Assembly (NCBI RefSeq): GCF_030372765.1 | Contig: NZ_JAUCMW010000021.1 | Coordinates: 41,039 to 83,565, forward strand | Length of the DNA stretch: 42,527 nucleotides | Direction: 5' to 3' | Source of the DNA: Labilibaculum sp. K2S | GTDB taxonomy: Bacteria; Bacteroidota; Bacteroidia; Bacteroidales; Marinifilaceae | Shown: positions 25,159-33,684 of the stretch, piece after piece | Position numbering within the stretch: the first letter of the stretch is position 1 | How the letters are laid out: each line of letters begins with the position of its first letter | The notes under the pieces: generated by a model | Databases searched by the model: none | What the model was told of the DNA's origin: nothing | The model's input: only the letters and a program-made list of their open reading frames with translations | Translations under genes and position numbers: made by a program

Positions 25159-25188
25159 TTGTTATTAAAAGAGGTGCGTCTATTTTTG
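25159..25188 (+). promoter_or_regulatory. Promoter of the YitT-family gene
   Basis: TTG (25159-25161), 19 bases, then TATTTTTG (25181-25188): nearly ideal Bacteroidota -33/-7 spacing, 37 bases before the ATG. Confidence 0.65.
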
Positions 25189-25225
25189 TCGGCGAATTTT
25201 AAACACTTAAACTAACGATTAAAAA

Positions 25226-26128
25226 ATGGCTTTTGTAACCAAAGAAAAATTTTTGTCAAATGAATGGCTTAGTGCCTATGCTTACTTAATACTGGGAAGT
25301 ATAATTTTTGCTGTTTCTGACATTTTATTTGTTGTACCTTATAAACTGGCACCTGGAGGTGTTTATGGTATTGCGACAGTTCTAAACACAATGTTTAGCT
25401 GGAAAATCAGTTATTGTACTTTTGCCATGGAAATTCCCTTGGTAGTTTTAGGAACAATAATTCTAGGCCCTCGATTTGGGGTTAAAACAATTGTGAGTAT
25501 TGGTGTAATTTTGTTTACAGTTTGGTTTATGGAAACCTTTGTTTCTCCGGATTACGCAAAAGTTATTGCAGATCCCATGCTGAATACAATTGTAGCAGGT
25601 GTATTTTATGGAATCTCAATTGGATTCATTTTTAAATCGCGTGCAACATCAGGCGGATCTGATATTATTGCAATGATTTTGGCCAAATATACTAAGCTTT
25701 CGTTGGGTAAGTTGGTGATGATTGTAGATAGTATAATTGTTCTGTTTACACTTGTTCAACCTAGCGAAACGGGAACCATTGGATGGGAATTTGCAATTTA
25801 TTCTTTAATCATTATTTACATTGAAGGTAAGATTATCGATATGGTTGTTAGCGGAGCAAATTATCATAAGACTGTTATGATTGTTTCCGATCAATTTGAG
25901 TCAATTTCTTCAAAAATTAGAGATGACCTCAAACGAGGTGCAACTATTTTTACCGGAACCGGAGTTTATTCAGGAGAAGAGAAAAAAATGGTTTATTCTG
26001 TAATGAGCCGTAGAGAATTAGAGATTCTTAAACTGCATATTAGAGAGGTTGATCCTTCTGCTTTTGTTAATGTTACCGAAGCGAATGAGATTCTGGGTGA
26101 AGGTTTTAAATCACTAAATGAAGAATAA
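25226..26128 (+). CDS. YitT-family membrane protein (DUF2179 C-terminus)
   Basis: 300 residues. Five to six hydrophobic segments fill residues 15-200, with the family motifs FVVPYKLAPGGVYGIATVLN, GTIILGPRFGVKT and the conserved GISIGFIFKSRATSGGSDIIAMILAKY. The soluble C-terminal domain (about 225-290) contains RGATIFTGTGVYSGEEKKMVYSVMSRRE, which is the DUF2179 domain. It acts in the inner membrane; its transported or sensed substrate is not known for the family. It is a single gene, with a near-consensus promoter in front and a terminator behind. Confidence 0.92.
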   Translation: MAFVTKEKFLSNEWLSAYAYLILGSIIFAVSDILFVVPYKLAPGGVYGIATVLNTMFSWKISYCTFAMEIPLVVLGTIILGPRFGVKTIVSIGVILFTVWFMETFVSPDYAKVIADPMLNTIVAGVFYGISIGFIFKSRATSGGSDIIAMILAKYTKLSLGKLVMIVDSIIVLFTLVQPSETGTIGWEFAIYSLIIIYIEGKIIDMVVSGANYHKTVMIVSDQFESISSKIRDDLKRGATIFTGTGVYSGEEKKMVYSVMSRRELEILKLHIREVDPSAFVNVTEANEILGEGFKSLNEE

Positions 26129-26150
26129 GATTATTTTAAAATATTTTTTA

Positions 26151-26183
26151 AAATCCCTCCCGAATATGGAGGGATTTTTTTAT
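26151..26183 (+). terminator. YitT gene terminator
   Basis: A 10-bp perfect stem, AAATCCCTCC (26151-26160) with GGAGGGATTT (26168-26177), 7-base loop, then T's. Directly after it, TATTTTTG at 26181-26188 looks like another -7 box, which would give a leader of about 225 bases ahead of rpmB. Confidence 0.92.
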
Positions 26184-26344
26184 TTTTGTAGCTGTGTCTA
26201 ACTGTAGGTTTATTCATTTGATGAATAAAATGAATTTATTGTTTGTTAAAAGAGACTGACTGCAATTTAGACTTGTATTGTGTTTGTAATGCACGGAGCA
26301 ATTTCATTCGTGTTAAAATATATCTGTAAAAAGTTGTGAAATAA

Positions 26345-26377
26345 TTTGATTTTCAAGAAAATTATTACGTATTTTGC
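26345..26377 (+). promoter_or_regulatory. Promoter candidate for the rpmB operon
   Basis: TTTG (26345-26348), 21 bases, then TATTTTGC (26370-26377), one position off the -7 consensus. The ATG follows at 26420. Confidence 0.45.
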
Positions 26378-26419
26378 GACCTGTTTGAAAAGCGTTTAAG
26401 GAAAAAAATAATCTGGACT

Positions 26420-26662
26420 ATGTCAAGAGTTTGTCAAATTACTGGAAAGAGCGTAATGGTTGGGAACAATGTTTCTCACTCAAAAAGAAGAACTAAGAGA
26501 AGATTCTATCCAAATCTTTTCGATAAGAAGTTCTATCTTCCTGAAGAGGATCGCTGGATTGAGCTAAGAATTTCTGCGTCAGGAGTACGACTAATTAATA
26601 AATTAGGAGTAAAAGGTGCACTTACTAAAGCTCAAGAAAAAGGATTTATTAAAAAATACTAA
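26420..26662 (+). CDS. rpmB: 50S ribosomal protein L28
   Basis: 80 residues, complete. The start SRVCQITGKSVMVGNNVSHSKRRTKRRFYPNL is the L28 signature, and the C-terminus carries ISASGVRLINKLGVKGAL. Only one cysteine is present, so this is the zinc-free form. It is the first gene of a three-gene ribosomal unit (13 bases to rpmG). Confidence 0.98.
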   Translation: MSRVCQITGKSVMVGNNVSHSKRRTKRRFYPNLFDKKFYLPEEDRWIELRISASGVRLINKLGVKGALTKAQEKGFIKKY

Positions 26663-26675
26663 AAAGGCATAGAAA

Positions 26676-26858
26676 ATGGCTAAAAAAGGTAATAGAGTGC
26701 AAGTAATTCTTGAGTGTACCGAGCATAAAGACAGTGGTATACCTGGAACTTCAAGATACATTACTACTAAGAATAAGAAAAACACTCCTGATCGTATGGA
26801 GATGAAGAAGTATAATGCAATTTTGAAGAAAGTAACTGTTCACAGAGAAATAAAATAA
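26676..26858 (+). CDS. rpmG: 50S ribosomal protein L33
   Basis: 60 residues. Typical L33: AKKGNRVQVILECTEH, then GTSRYITTKNKKNTPDRMEMKKYN. It has a single Cys instead of two CxxC pairs, so it is the zinc-independent form, as is L28 next to it. It lies second in the rpmB-rpmG-DUF4295 unit, 7 bases from the next gene. Confidence 0.98.
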   Translation: MAKKGNRVQVILECTEHKDSGIPGTSRYITTKNKKNTPDRMEMKKYNAILKKVTVHREIK

Positions 26859-26865
26859 TTGAGAT

Positions 26866-27021
26866 ATGGCTAAGAAAGTAGTAGCATCCCTACAAAAAGG
26901 TGAAGGCCGTGGTTTCGCTAAAGTAATCAAGATGGTGAAATCTCCTAAATCTGGTGCATATTCTTTTAAAGAGGAAATCGTACCGAACGAAAACGTTAAG
27001 GATTTCTTTGCTAAACAGTAA
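26866..27021 (+). CDS. DUF4295 family small basic protein
   Basis: 51 residues: MAKKVVASLQKGEGRGFAKV followed by a lysine-rich middle (KMVKSPKSGAYSFKEEIV) and an acidic NENVKDFFAKQ end. This family is restricted to Bacteroidota and sits directly after rpmG, as here. The ATG follows the rpmG stop by 7 bases. Its small basic nature and constant neighbours point to a ribosome-bound protein; I believe a small phylum-specific large-subunit protein is known from Flavobacterium ribosome structures, but I am not certain that it is this family. It is short enough to be missed by length-filtered gene calling. Confidence 0.92.
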   Translation: MAKKVVASLQKGEGRGFAKVIKMVKSPKSGAYSFKEEIVPNENVKDFFAKQ

Positions 27022-27046
27022 AGATGTTCATATAGCATTGAATATT

Positions 27047-27082
27047 AAAAGCTTCCTAATTAAATTAGGAAGCTTTTTTTTT
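27047..27082 (+). terminator. Terminator of the rpmB-rpmG-DUF4295 operon
   Basis: A 14-bp perfect stem, AAAAGCTTCCTAAT (27047-27060) and its complement (27064-27077), 3-base loop, then T's. Confidence 0.95.
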
Positions 27083-27131
27083 ATCTAAAAATATAACTTT
27101 GCTTCTTCAACTCTATTACATTTATTGTTAA

Positions 27132-27162
27132 TTGCTTGTAAGCTCATTTTTTTGTACTTTAG
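27132..27162 (+). promoter_or_regulatory. Promoter candidate for ftsY
   Basis: TTG (27132-27134), 20 bases, then TACTTTAG (27155-27162), one base off TAnnTTTG. The ATG is 21 bases further on. Confidence 0.45.
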
Positions 27163-27183
27163 CAAGCTAAAATTTAAGTAGAA

Positions 27184-28134
27184 ATGGGATTATTTGGTAG
27201 TTTTTCGAAATCAAAAAAAGAAAATCTTAATAAAGGACTTGCTAAAACAAAGGATAGTGTTTTTAAGAAGTTGACTCGTGTTGTTGTAGGTAAAGCCACT
27301 GTAGATGATGATGTTCTTGATGAGCTGGAAGAGGTTCTGATTTCTTCAGATGTAGGAGTTGATACAACCTTAAAAATTATTGAACGAATTGAAAAACGCG
27401 TAGCGGAAGATAAATTTCTTGGGGTATCTGAATTGAATCGTATTCTTAAAGAAGAGATTGCGGGTTTGTTGAAGGAAAATAATAAAGGTGATTACGAAAC
27501 ATTTGATCTGCCAAAATCAGATCATCCTTATGTAATAATGGTTGTGGGTGTTAATGGCGTAGGCAAAACGACTACCATTGGAAAATTAGCTTATCAGTTT
27601 AAAAAGGCTGGGAAAAAAGTAACGCTTGGCGCAGCGGATACATTTCGTGCCGCTGCGGTTGACCAGTTAATAATTTGGTCCGAGAGGGTCGGGGTTCCTG
27701 TTGTAAATCAGGGAATGGGAGCGGATCCGGCTTCAGTAGCTTTTGAAACTCTTACTCAGGCAAAGGCAAATGGTTCTGATGTTGTAATTATTGATACAGC
27801 GGGTCGTTTGCATAATAAAATCAACTTAATGAATGAGTTAAGTAAGATTAAGCGGGTTATGGATCGTGTTATTCCGGGAGCTCCGCATGAAATTTTATTG
27901 GTGTTGGATGGATCAACCGGGCAGAATGCTTTTGAGCAGGCAAAACAATTTACCTTAGCCACCGAAGTGAATGCATTAGCTATAACAAAGCTGGATGGTA
28001 CAGCAAAGGGAGGAGTTGTTATTGGTGTATCTGACCAATTTAAAGTTCCTGTAAAATATATAGGTATTGGGGAAAGCATGGAGGATCTGCAAGTATTTAA
28101 TCGAAACGAATTTGTTGATTCGTTATTTAGTTAA
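27184..28134 (+). CDS. ftsY: Signal recognition particle receptor FtsY
   Basis: 316 residues, the short form without the long acidic A-domain of E. coli. The N-terminal helical N domain (about 20-95) is followed by the GTPase G domain: P-loop GVNGVGKTTTIGKLA, DTFRAAAVDQL, DTAGRLHNKINLM, TKLDGTAKGG and GIGESMEDLQVF. It docks ribosome-SRP complexes at the membrane for co-translational insertion of membrane proteins. A hairpin separates it from rimO, so the two may be separate units. Confidence 0.97.
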   Translation: MGLFGSFSKSKKENLNKGLAKTKDSVFKKLTRVVVGKATVDDDVLDELEEVLISSDVGVDTTLKIIERIEKRVAEDKFLGVSELNRILKEEIAGLLKENNKGDYETFDLPKSDHPYVIMVVGVNGVGKTTTIGKLAYQFKKAGKKVTLGAADTFRAAAVDQLIIWSERVGVPVVNQGMGADPASVAFETLTQAKANGSDVVIIDTAGRLHNKINLMNELSKIKRVMDRVIPGAPHEILLVLDGSTGQNAFEQAKQFTLATEVNALAITKLDGTAKGGVVIGVSDQFKVPVKYIGIGESMEDLQVFNRNEFVDSLFS

Positions 28135-28157
28135 GCGAATCTTTTAATGATAATTGA

Positions 28158-28183
28158 AAAGGCTGTCCCTAAAGGCAGCCTTT
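28158..28183 (+). terminator. ftsY terminator
   Basis: An 8-bp stem AAAGGCTG (28158-28165) with CAGCCTTT (28176-28183), 10-base loop, followed by TTATTCTT. Confidence 0.7.
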
Positions 28184-28238
28184 CTTATTCTTAACTTGTT
28201 TTAATTCCAATTCAAATGGAAAAAAGAGTTTTTTCTCT

Positions 28239-28246
28239 TATTTTTG
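28239..28246 (+). promoter_or_regulatory. Putative -7 box for rimO
   Basis: TATTTTTG matches TAnnTTTG, 33 bases before the ATG at 28280. It overlaps the in-frame TTG at 28244, which argues against that TTG as the start. Confidence 0.45.
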
Positions 28247-28279
28247 CCAAAATTTAAGTCGATAAAAGGAAATCTATAT

Positions 28280-29578
28280 ATGAACCAGACGAAAATAAAT
28301 ATTGTTAGTTTAGGTTGTTCAAAGAATTTAGTTGATACTGAATTATTAATGAAACAGCTGGATGCCAATCAATTTCAGGTTGGCTGTGATGAAGAGAATA
28401 GTGATGCAGGAACTATCATTATTAATACCTGCGGATTTATTGGAGACGCTAAAGAGGAGTCAATAGATATGATTCTGCAATATGTTGAAGCAAAAAAAGC
28501 AGGAAAAATAGATAAGCTGTTTGTAATGGGTTGTTTGTCGGAGCGTTATCGTGATGATTTAGTAAAAGAGATTCCTGAAGTAGATCACTTTTTTGGCAAA
28601 TTTGAATGGCAATTGATTGTAAAAGAATTAAATAAGGATTACAAGCCTGATTTTAAAAATTTTAGAATGATTACTACGCCTAAGCATTTTGCCTATCTAA
28701 AAATTTCAGAAGGGTGTAATCGATCTTGTTCGTATTGTGCCATTCCTATCATTACAGGGAAACATATTTCCAGGCCTATGGAAGATATATTGGAAGAGGC
28801 AAGGGGACTGGTAAAAGATGGGGTAAAGGAGCTGTTGGTGATTGCTCAGGACTTATCCTACTATGGATATGATTTATATAACGAATCGAAACTTGCTGAA
28901 TTGGTGCAGTTGCTTTCTGAAATAGATGGTTTAGAGTGGATTAAGTTACATTATGCATATCCTACTCAATTTCCATATGGAATTCTTAAGTTGATGCGGG
29001 ATAATCCTAAAGTTTGTCGTTACCTTGATATTGCACTTCAGCATTCCAGTGATAATGTGTTAAATTTGATGCGTAGAGGTATTAATCGTGAGAAAACTAT
29101 TGAGTTGATTGCTAAAATTAGAGAGGAAGTTCCTGGGATTACTCTTAGAACTACAATGTTGGTCGGTCATCCTGGTGAAACTGAAGCTGATATGAAGGAT
29201 CTTATGGCATTTGTTTCGGAGATGAAGTTTGAACGCTTGGGGGTTTTTCCATATTCAAATGAAGAAGATACTTATGCTGCAATTAATTACGATGACAATA
29301 TTCCTTTAGAGATAAAAGAAAGCAGAAGGGATGATATTATGGCATTGCAACAGGAGATTTCGAGAGCAGTGAACGAAAAAAGAGTGGGGGAAGAATTAAA
29401 AGTTGTAATTGATAGAAAGGATGTCGATTTCTATTACGGACGAACAGAATTCGATTCATATGAGGTTGACCCTGAGGTTTTAATTCCAGCTAAGGGCACC
29501 GAACTAAAAATTGGTGAATTCTATACCGTTAAAATTAATGATTTTGAAGATTACGATTTGTTTGGAGAAGTAATATAA
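28280..29578 (+). CDS. rimO: Ribosomal protein S12 methylthiotransferase
   Basis: 432 residues from the ATG at 28280 (MNQTKINIVSLGCSKNLVD). It adds a methylthio group to the conserved Asp of S12 using two 4Fe-4S clusters and SAM. Architecture: N-terminal UPF0004 domain with Cys in SLGCSKN, NTCGFI and VMGCLSER; the radical-SAM core with SEGCNRSCSYCAIP (CxxxCxxC); and a C-terminal TRAM domain (about 365-432). IALQHSSDNVL and LRTTMLVGHPGET are family marks that separate RimO from MiaB. The 12-codon upstream extension starting at TTG is rejected, since it overlaps the -7 box. Confidence 0.96.
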   Translation: MNQTKINIVSLGCSKNLVDTELLMKQLDANQFQVGCDEENSDAGTIIINTCGFIGDAKEESIDMILQYVEAKKAGKIDKLFVMGCLSERYRDDLVKEIPEVDHFFGKFEWQLIVKELNKDYKPDFKNFRMITTPKHFAYLKISEGCNRSCSYCAIPIITGKHISRPMEDILEEARGLVKDGVKELLVIAQDLSYYGYDLYNESKLAELVQLLSEIDGLEWIKLHYAYPTQFPYGILKLMRDNPKVCRYLDIALQHSSDNVLNLMRRGINREKTIELIAKIREEVPGITLRTTMLVGHPGETEADMKDLMAFVSEMKFERLGVFPYSNEEDTYAAINYDDNIPLEIKESRRDDIMALQQEISRAVNEKRVGEELKVVIDRKDVDFYYGRTEFDSYEVDPEVLIPAKGTELKIGEFYTVKINDFEDYDLFGEVI

Positions 29579-29580
29579 AG

Positions 29581-29610
29581 ATAAAGGCAGATCGTTTGAT
29601 CTGCCTTTAT
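29581..29610. terminator. Bidirectional terminator between rimO and the exonuclease gene
   Basis: Perfect 13-bp stem, ATAAAGGCAGATC (29581-29593) and its complement (29598-29610), 4-base loop, T/A-rich on both sides. It serves the two convergent genes. Confidence 0.92.
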
Positions 29611-29613
29611 TCT

Positions 29614-30204
29614 TTAAAATAAACTTCCTTGTACTTGATACATCCCGGTTTTTTTTAACTCAAAGAAGCAATCGGCACATGCCTTAACATCAGCGAGTGC
29701 ATCATGAGCACCATCAAAGCCTTTTTGAAACAGAAATTGATGAAGTTCTGTAAGATTAGGCCATTTGTAACCACTTCTTCCTGGTATTTTGCAAATATTA
29801 GTTGTGGTTTTCATAGTGCAAATTTTAGGGATGTCAACCAATCTGCTTTTGATATCTTTCCTCAGAAATTCTGCACCAATAATCACTTCATCAAAGCTAA
29901 TGTTGTGAGCAATTAAAAAATCAGCCTCATTTAATGCTTTGGAAAATTCATTCAATACTTCAGATAGATCAATTCCTTCATCAATAGCCTTTTGTGTTGA
30001 AATTCCATGCACTTTAGATGCTTCAGGAGGAATAATAAATCCTTCTGGGATAATGATTCTGTTTGCTCTTTTAATTTCATTATCACGACTGTCATAAAGA
30101 AGCCAGGCTAGCTGAACGAGTCTGGGCCAGTTATTCAAATCTGTAACGGGAGCATTCCAACGTTTTGGCAGGCCGGTTGTTTCTGTATCGAAAAATAAGT
30201 ACAT
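29614..30204 (-). CDS. DnaQ-like 3'-5' exonuclease
   Basis: 196 residues with a DEDDh exonuclease fold: motif I LFFDTETTGLP (Asp and Glu), motif II AHNISFDEVI (Asp), motif III HDALADVKACADCF (His and Asp). It resembles the proofreading epsilon subunit of DNA polymerase III but is shorter than E. coli DnaQ (243 residues) and lacks an obvious alpha-binding tail, so it may be epsilon or a stand-alone exonuclease. It lies 58 bases downstream of tpx, from which a hairpin terminator separates it; no promoter box was seen, so read-through is possible. Confidence 0.88.
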   Translation of the reverse strand: MYLFFDTETTGLPKRWNAPVTDLNNWPRLVQLAWLLYDSRDNEIKRANRIIIPEGFIIPPEASKVHGISTQKAIDEGIDLSEVLNEFSKALNEADFLIAHNISFDEVIIGAEFLRKDIKSRLVDIPKICTMKTTTNICKIPGRSGYKWPNLTELHQFLFQKGFDGAHDALADVKACADCFFELKKTGMYQVQGSLF

Positions 30205-30215
30205 ATTCTTTCTTT

Positions 30216-30241
30216 AAAAAAAAGCTCCTTTAAGGAGCTTT
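30216..30241 (-). terminator. tpx terminator
   Basis: An 8-bp stem AAAGCTCC (30221-30228) with GGAGCTTT (30234-30241), 5-base loop, and a U-run of about eight on the minus strand. Confidence 0.88.
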
Positions 30242-30262
30242 AAAAATTAATTATTGCAAGTG

Positions 30263-30778
30263 TTAAACCAATGCTTTAGCAACTTTTAATGCTGCTTCAT
30301 AATTAGGTTCTTCAGTCATTTCTGCTACATATTCAACGTATTTTACTTTGTTGTTTTTATCAATAACAACAATGCCACGTGCAAGAAGACGTAATTCTTC
30401 TACAACAAAACCATATTTTAAACCAAAGTCAAGTTCTTTATGATCGGAAAGTGTTACCAAATTTGTAATCCCTTCAGCGCCACAGAAACGGCCTAATGCA
30501 AATGGTAAATCATTGGATAGGGTAATGATTTGAATGTTTTTATCAAGAGAAGCAGCTTCTTTATTGAATCGATGAGTTTGGGCTGAACAAACACCAGTAT
30601 CAATGGATGGGAAAATAGATAGGATCTTCACTTTTCCATCAAAATCAGATAATTGTACAGGTGCAAGTTCTTGGTTAAGAGCTGTGAAATTATTTGCAGT
30701 CATTTCAGTTTTCACTTCATTTCCAAGAAGAGTCATTGGGTTTCCTGCAAATGCAACTTTTTTATTGTTTTTATTCAT
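30263..30778 (-). CDS. tpx: Thiol peroxidase (Tpx, atypical 2-Cys peroxiredoxin)
   Basis: 171 residues, family length. It reduces H2O2 and alkyl peroxides with thioredoxin. The peroxidatic Cys is in FPSIDTGVCSAQTHRFN and the resolving Cys in RFCGAEGI, about 35 residues later. The usual DTPVC appears here as DTGVC: Pro to Gly next to the active site, a mild departure. The N-terminus MNKNNKKVAFAGNPMTLLGNEV matches Tpx. A -7 box lies about 28 bases upstream, and a terminator closes the gene before the exonuclease. Confidence 0.96.
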   Translation of the reverse strand: MNKNNKKVAFAGNPMTLLGNEVKTEMTANNFTALNQELAPVQLSDFDGKVKILSIFPSIDTGVCSAQTHRFNKEAASLDKNIQIITLSNDLPFALGRFCGAEGITNLVTLSDHKELDFGLKYGFVVEELRLLARGIVVIDKNNKVKYVEYVAEMTEEPNYEAALKVAKALV

Positions 30779-30805
30779 AATGATATTTTATTTTGTTGTT
30801 TCAAT

Positions 30806-30813
30806 CAAAGGTA
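30806..30813 (-). promoter_or_regulatory. Putative -7 box for tpx
   Basis: On the minus strand this reads TACCTTTG, an exact TAnnTTTG match, 27 bases before the tpx ATG. Confidence 0.5.
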
Positions 30814-30860
30814 ATAATTGTTTTGAATTACTCTAAATAAAAATAGAATTGAAATATGAA

Positions 30861-30890
30861 AATAAAGCCGGAATATTTTCCGGCTTTATT
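30861..30890 (-). terminator. clpC terminator
   Basis: A 13-bp perfect stem (30861-30873 with 30878-30890; core AAAGCCGG/CCGGCTTT), 4-base loop, starting directly at the clpC stop codon. T/A runs on both sides suggest it works in both directions. Confidence 0.92.
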
Positions 30891-30891
30891 T

Positions 30892-33393
30892 CTATTCTAC
30901 TTCTTTATGCAGTTTCAGAATTTTGGTGGTTATTTTCTGTTTGGCTTTATCAAACCCGACAGAAATTGTATCGCCTTCTGAAATACTTGCTCTAATAATG
31001 ACTTCAGCCATTTCGTCCTCCAAATATTTTTGGATGGCACGTTTTAATGGGCGAGCACCAAACTGGACATCATATCCTTTTTCAGCAATAAAGTCTTTGG
31101 CTGGAGCGGACATCTTAATGTTGTATCCCAAGTCATTAACTCTCTTGTATAGTCCATCAAGTTCAATATCGATAATTTTATGGATATCTTTTTGCGTTAG
31201 AGAATTAAACATGATTAAATCATCAATTCTGTTTAGAAATTCAGGCGCAAATGCTTTTTTTAGTGCTTTTTGTATAATATTGCTGGTGTAATCATTAGAA
31301 TCAACTCCCCCAGTTTGGAAACCGATTCCTTTGCCAAAATCTTTTAATTCTCTACTTCCTATGTTGGAAGTCATTATGATAATACTATTTTTAAAATCAA
31401 CCTTACGGCCTAAACTATCAGTCAGTTGACCATCATCCAGCACTTGCAATAGTATATTGAATACATCCGGATGAGCTTTTTCAATCTCATCCAAAAGTAC
31501 TACAGAGTAAGGTTTACGTCTAACTTTTTCAGTCAATTGCCCACCTTCTTCATATCCTACATATCCCGGAGGTGCTCCAACTAATCTTGATACGGCAAAC
31601 TTCTCCATATATTCGCTCATGTCAATCCGTATCAGCGCGTCATTGCTATCAAACAAATAATTTGATAAAACTTTAGCCAGTTGTGTTTTACCAACTCCTG
31701 TTGGTCCAAGGAATATAAATGTACCAATTGGTTTGTTTGGATCTTTTAAACCAGCTCTATTTCTTTGAATAGCTTTAACTACTTTACTAATGGCATCTTC
31801 CTGTCCAATAACTTTGCCTTGAAGCTCATTAGCCATTTTGACGAGTCGTGAACCTTCCGCCTGAGCAATTCTTTTTACTGGAACACCAGTCATCATTGCT
31901 ACTACTTCCGCGATATCATCTTCTGAGACTTTTTCTTTTTTAAGACTAAGTTCTTGTTCCCACTTGTCTTTTTCCCGCTCTAAATCTTCAGAATAACTCT
32001 TTTCTTTATCTCTGAAGCTAGCCGCCAGTTCAAATTTCTGAGCCTTAACAGCTTTAATTTTATTTTGACGGGTCTCTTCAATTTTCTTCTCAAGTTCCTC
32101 GATGATCACAGGCACATGAATATTTGATATGTGAACACGCGAACCGGATTCATCAAGCGCATCAATTGCTTTATCCGGAAGGTGTCTGTCACTGATGTAT
32201 CTGGATGTTAACTTCACACAAGCTTCAATCGCTTCTTTTGTATAGAAAACATTATGATGGTCTTCGTATCGTTCTTTGATATTATTTAGAATTTCTATTG
32301 TTTCTTCAGGAGAAGTTGGCTCAACCATAACTTTCTGAAAACGTCTTTCTAAAGCACCATCTTTTTCAATATTTTGACGATACTCATCAAGGGTAGTAGC
32401 ACCAATGCATTGAATTTCACCTCTTGCCAAGGCGGGTTTAAGCATATTTGCAGCATCAAGCGATCCGGTAGCTCCGCCTGCTCCAACAATTGTGTGGATT
32501 TCATCAATAAAAAGAATAATATCATTCGTTTTGGAGAGCTCATTTAAAATGGCTTTCATACGTTCTTCGAATTGACCCCGGTATTTTGTTCCGGCAACAA
32601 TTGATGCCAAATCAAGAGAGACAACCCTTTTCCCAAATAAAACCCGCGAAACCTTTTTTTGTATGATTCTTAATGCAAGTCCCTCGGCAATAGCTGATTT
32701 GCCAACACCTGGCTCCCCAATTAAAATTGGATTGTTCTTTTTTCTGCGACTTAGAATTTGTGCAAGTCTCTCAATTTCATTTTCTCTTCCAACAATTGGA
32801 TCCAGAGTACCTTCTTCTGCCGATTTCGTGATGTCAATACCAAAATTATCCAGCACAGGAGTTTCTGATTTACCTCTGGTGGTTGTTCTTTTGGATTCTC
32901 CACCAAACTGTCCGCCTTTTCCTTCACTGTCTTCTGGAGTGTAGTCAGCCTGAGCTTTTGGGAAGAGTGTTTTTAAATTCTCTTTCACCTTATTGTAATC
33001 AATAGTGTTGTCTTCTAATACTTGAGTTACCAAACTTTTTTCATCTTTTAAGATAGCTAAAAGAAGATGACTTGTGTCGATAGTGTTGTTTTTTAGAGCT
33101 TTAGCTTCGAGATATATTAACTTAAGAACACGTTCCGCTGACCTTTGCAGAGGAATATTATTTTGATCTAAGTCAGAAATAGCATCTGATTTTAGATTTT
33201 TCTCTATGTTTTGTCGAATATCGTAAAGGTCAACTCCTAAAGAAATTAGAATATCGACAGCAATACCTTCACCTTCACGAAGAATTCCTAAAAACAAATG
33301 TTCTGTTCCAATAGCATTGTTTCCAAGCCTTTCAGCTTCCTCTTTGCTATAAGAAAGTACATCTTTAATACGAGGTGAAAATTTAGAATCCAT
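30892..33393 (-). CDS. clpC: ATP-dependent Clp protease ATPase subunit ClpC
   Basis: 833 residues from the ATG at 33393 (MDSKFSPRIKDVLSYSKEEA); the frame extends nine residues upstream with no homology. Order: double Clp-N repeat (about 1-145), AAA+ module 1 with GEPGVGKSAIAEGLAL and LFIDEIHTIVGAGGATG, a middle coiled domain with the UVR-type segment KIKAVKAQKFELAASFRDKE, AAA+ module 2 with FLGPTGVGKTQLAKVL and VVLLDEIEKAHPDVFN, and a C-terminal D2-small domain. It unfolds substrates for ClpP; clpP is not in the window. It is divergent from gyrA across a 291-bp gap, in which I see no clear -7 box for clpC. Confidence 0.96.
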   Translation of the reverse strand: MDSKFSPRIKDVLSYSKEEAERLGNNAIGTEHLFLGILREGEGIAVDILISLGVDLYDIRQNIEKNLKSDAISDLDQNNIPLQRSAERVLKLIYLEAKALKNNTIDTSHLLLAILKDEKSLVTQVLEDNTIDYNKVKENLKTLFPKAQADYTPEDSEGKGGQFGGESKRTTTRGKSETPVLDNFGIDITKSAEEGTLDPIVGRENEIERLAQILSRRKKNNPILIGEPGVGKSAIAEGLALRIIQKKVSRVLFGKRVVSLDLASIVAGTKYRGQFEERMKAILNELSKTNDIILFIDEIHTIVGAGGATGSLDAANMLKPALARGEIQCIGATTLDEYRQNIEKDGALERRFQKVMVEPTSPEETIEILNNIKERYEDHHNVFYTKEAIEACVKLTSRYISDRHLPDKAIDALDESGSRVHISNIHVPVIIEELEKKIEETRQNKIKAVKAQKFELAASFRDKEKSYSEDLEREKDKWEQELSLKKEKVSEDDIAEVVAMMTGVPVKRIAQAEGSRLVKMANELQGKVIGQEDAISKVVKAIQRNRAGLKDPNKPIGTFIFLGPTGVGKTQLAKVLSNYLFDSNDALIRIDMSEYMEKFAVSRLVGAPPGYVGYEEGGQLTEKVRRKPYSVVLLDEIEKAHPDVFNILLQVLDDGQLTDSLGRKVDFKNSIIIMTSNIGSRELKDFGKGIGFQTGGVDSNDYTSNIIQKALKKAFAPEFLNRIDDLIMFNSLTQKDIHKIIDIELDGLYKRVNDLGYNIKMSAPAKDFIAEKGYDVQFGARPLKRAIQKYLEDEMAEVIIRASISEGDTISVGFDKAKQKITTKILKLHKEVE

Positions 33394-33638
33394 ATAGTAG
33401 GTTTTTAAAATTTTTAACAAATTACTCGGAAATTAGATTCCCGGTTTTTAAATGCAACATTAAAATAACGAAAAATAATTAGATACAAGCCTAAATGGGC
33501 AATCAATTTTTCACCCTAATTATATCTCAATAATGAATTAATCTAATAATCAAGCTGTAATGCTTAATAGAGTGAATATTTATCTTAATCCATGCGTAAA
33601 TAACACTTCCTTTGTTACGCAAAATCTACATATTTTGT

Positions 33639-33646
33639 TACTTTTG
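33639..33646 (+). promoter_or_regulatory. Putative -7 box for gyrA
   Basis: TACTTTTG matches TAnnTTTG, 38 bases before the ATG. TTTG at 33611-33614 is the nearest -33-like element, but its spacing of 24 bases is long. Confidence 0.45.
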
Positions 33647-33684
33647 TAATTCTGATAAATGTTTAGAATTTTAAAAGAAATATA

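Noticed and set aside
26603..27038. Minus-strand ORFs over rpmB, rpmG and DUF4295
   Set aside because: The plus-strand products are clear ribosomal proteins; the reverse frames are shadows.
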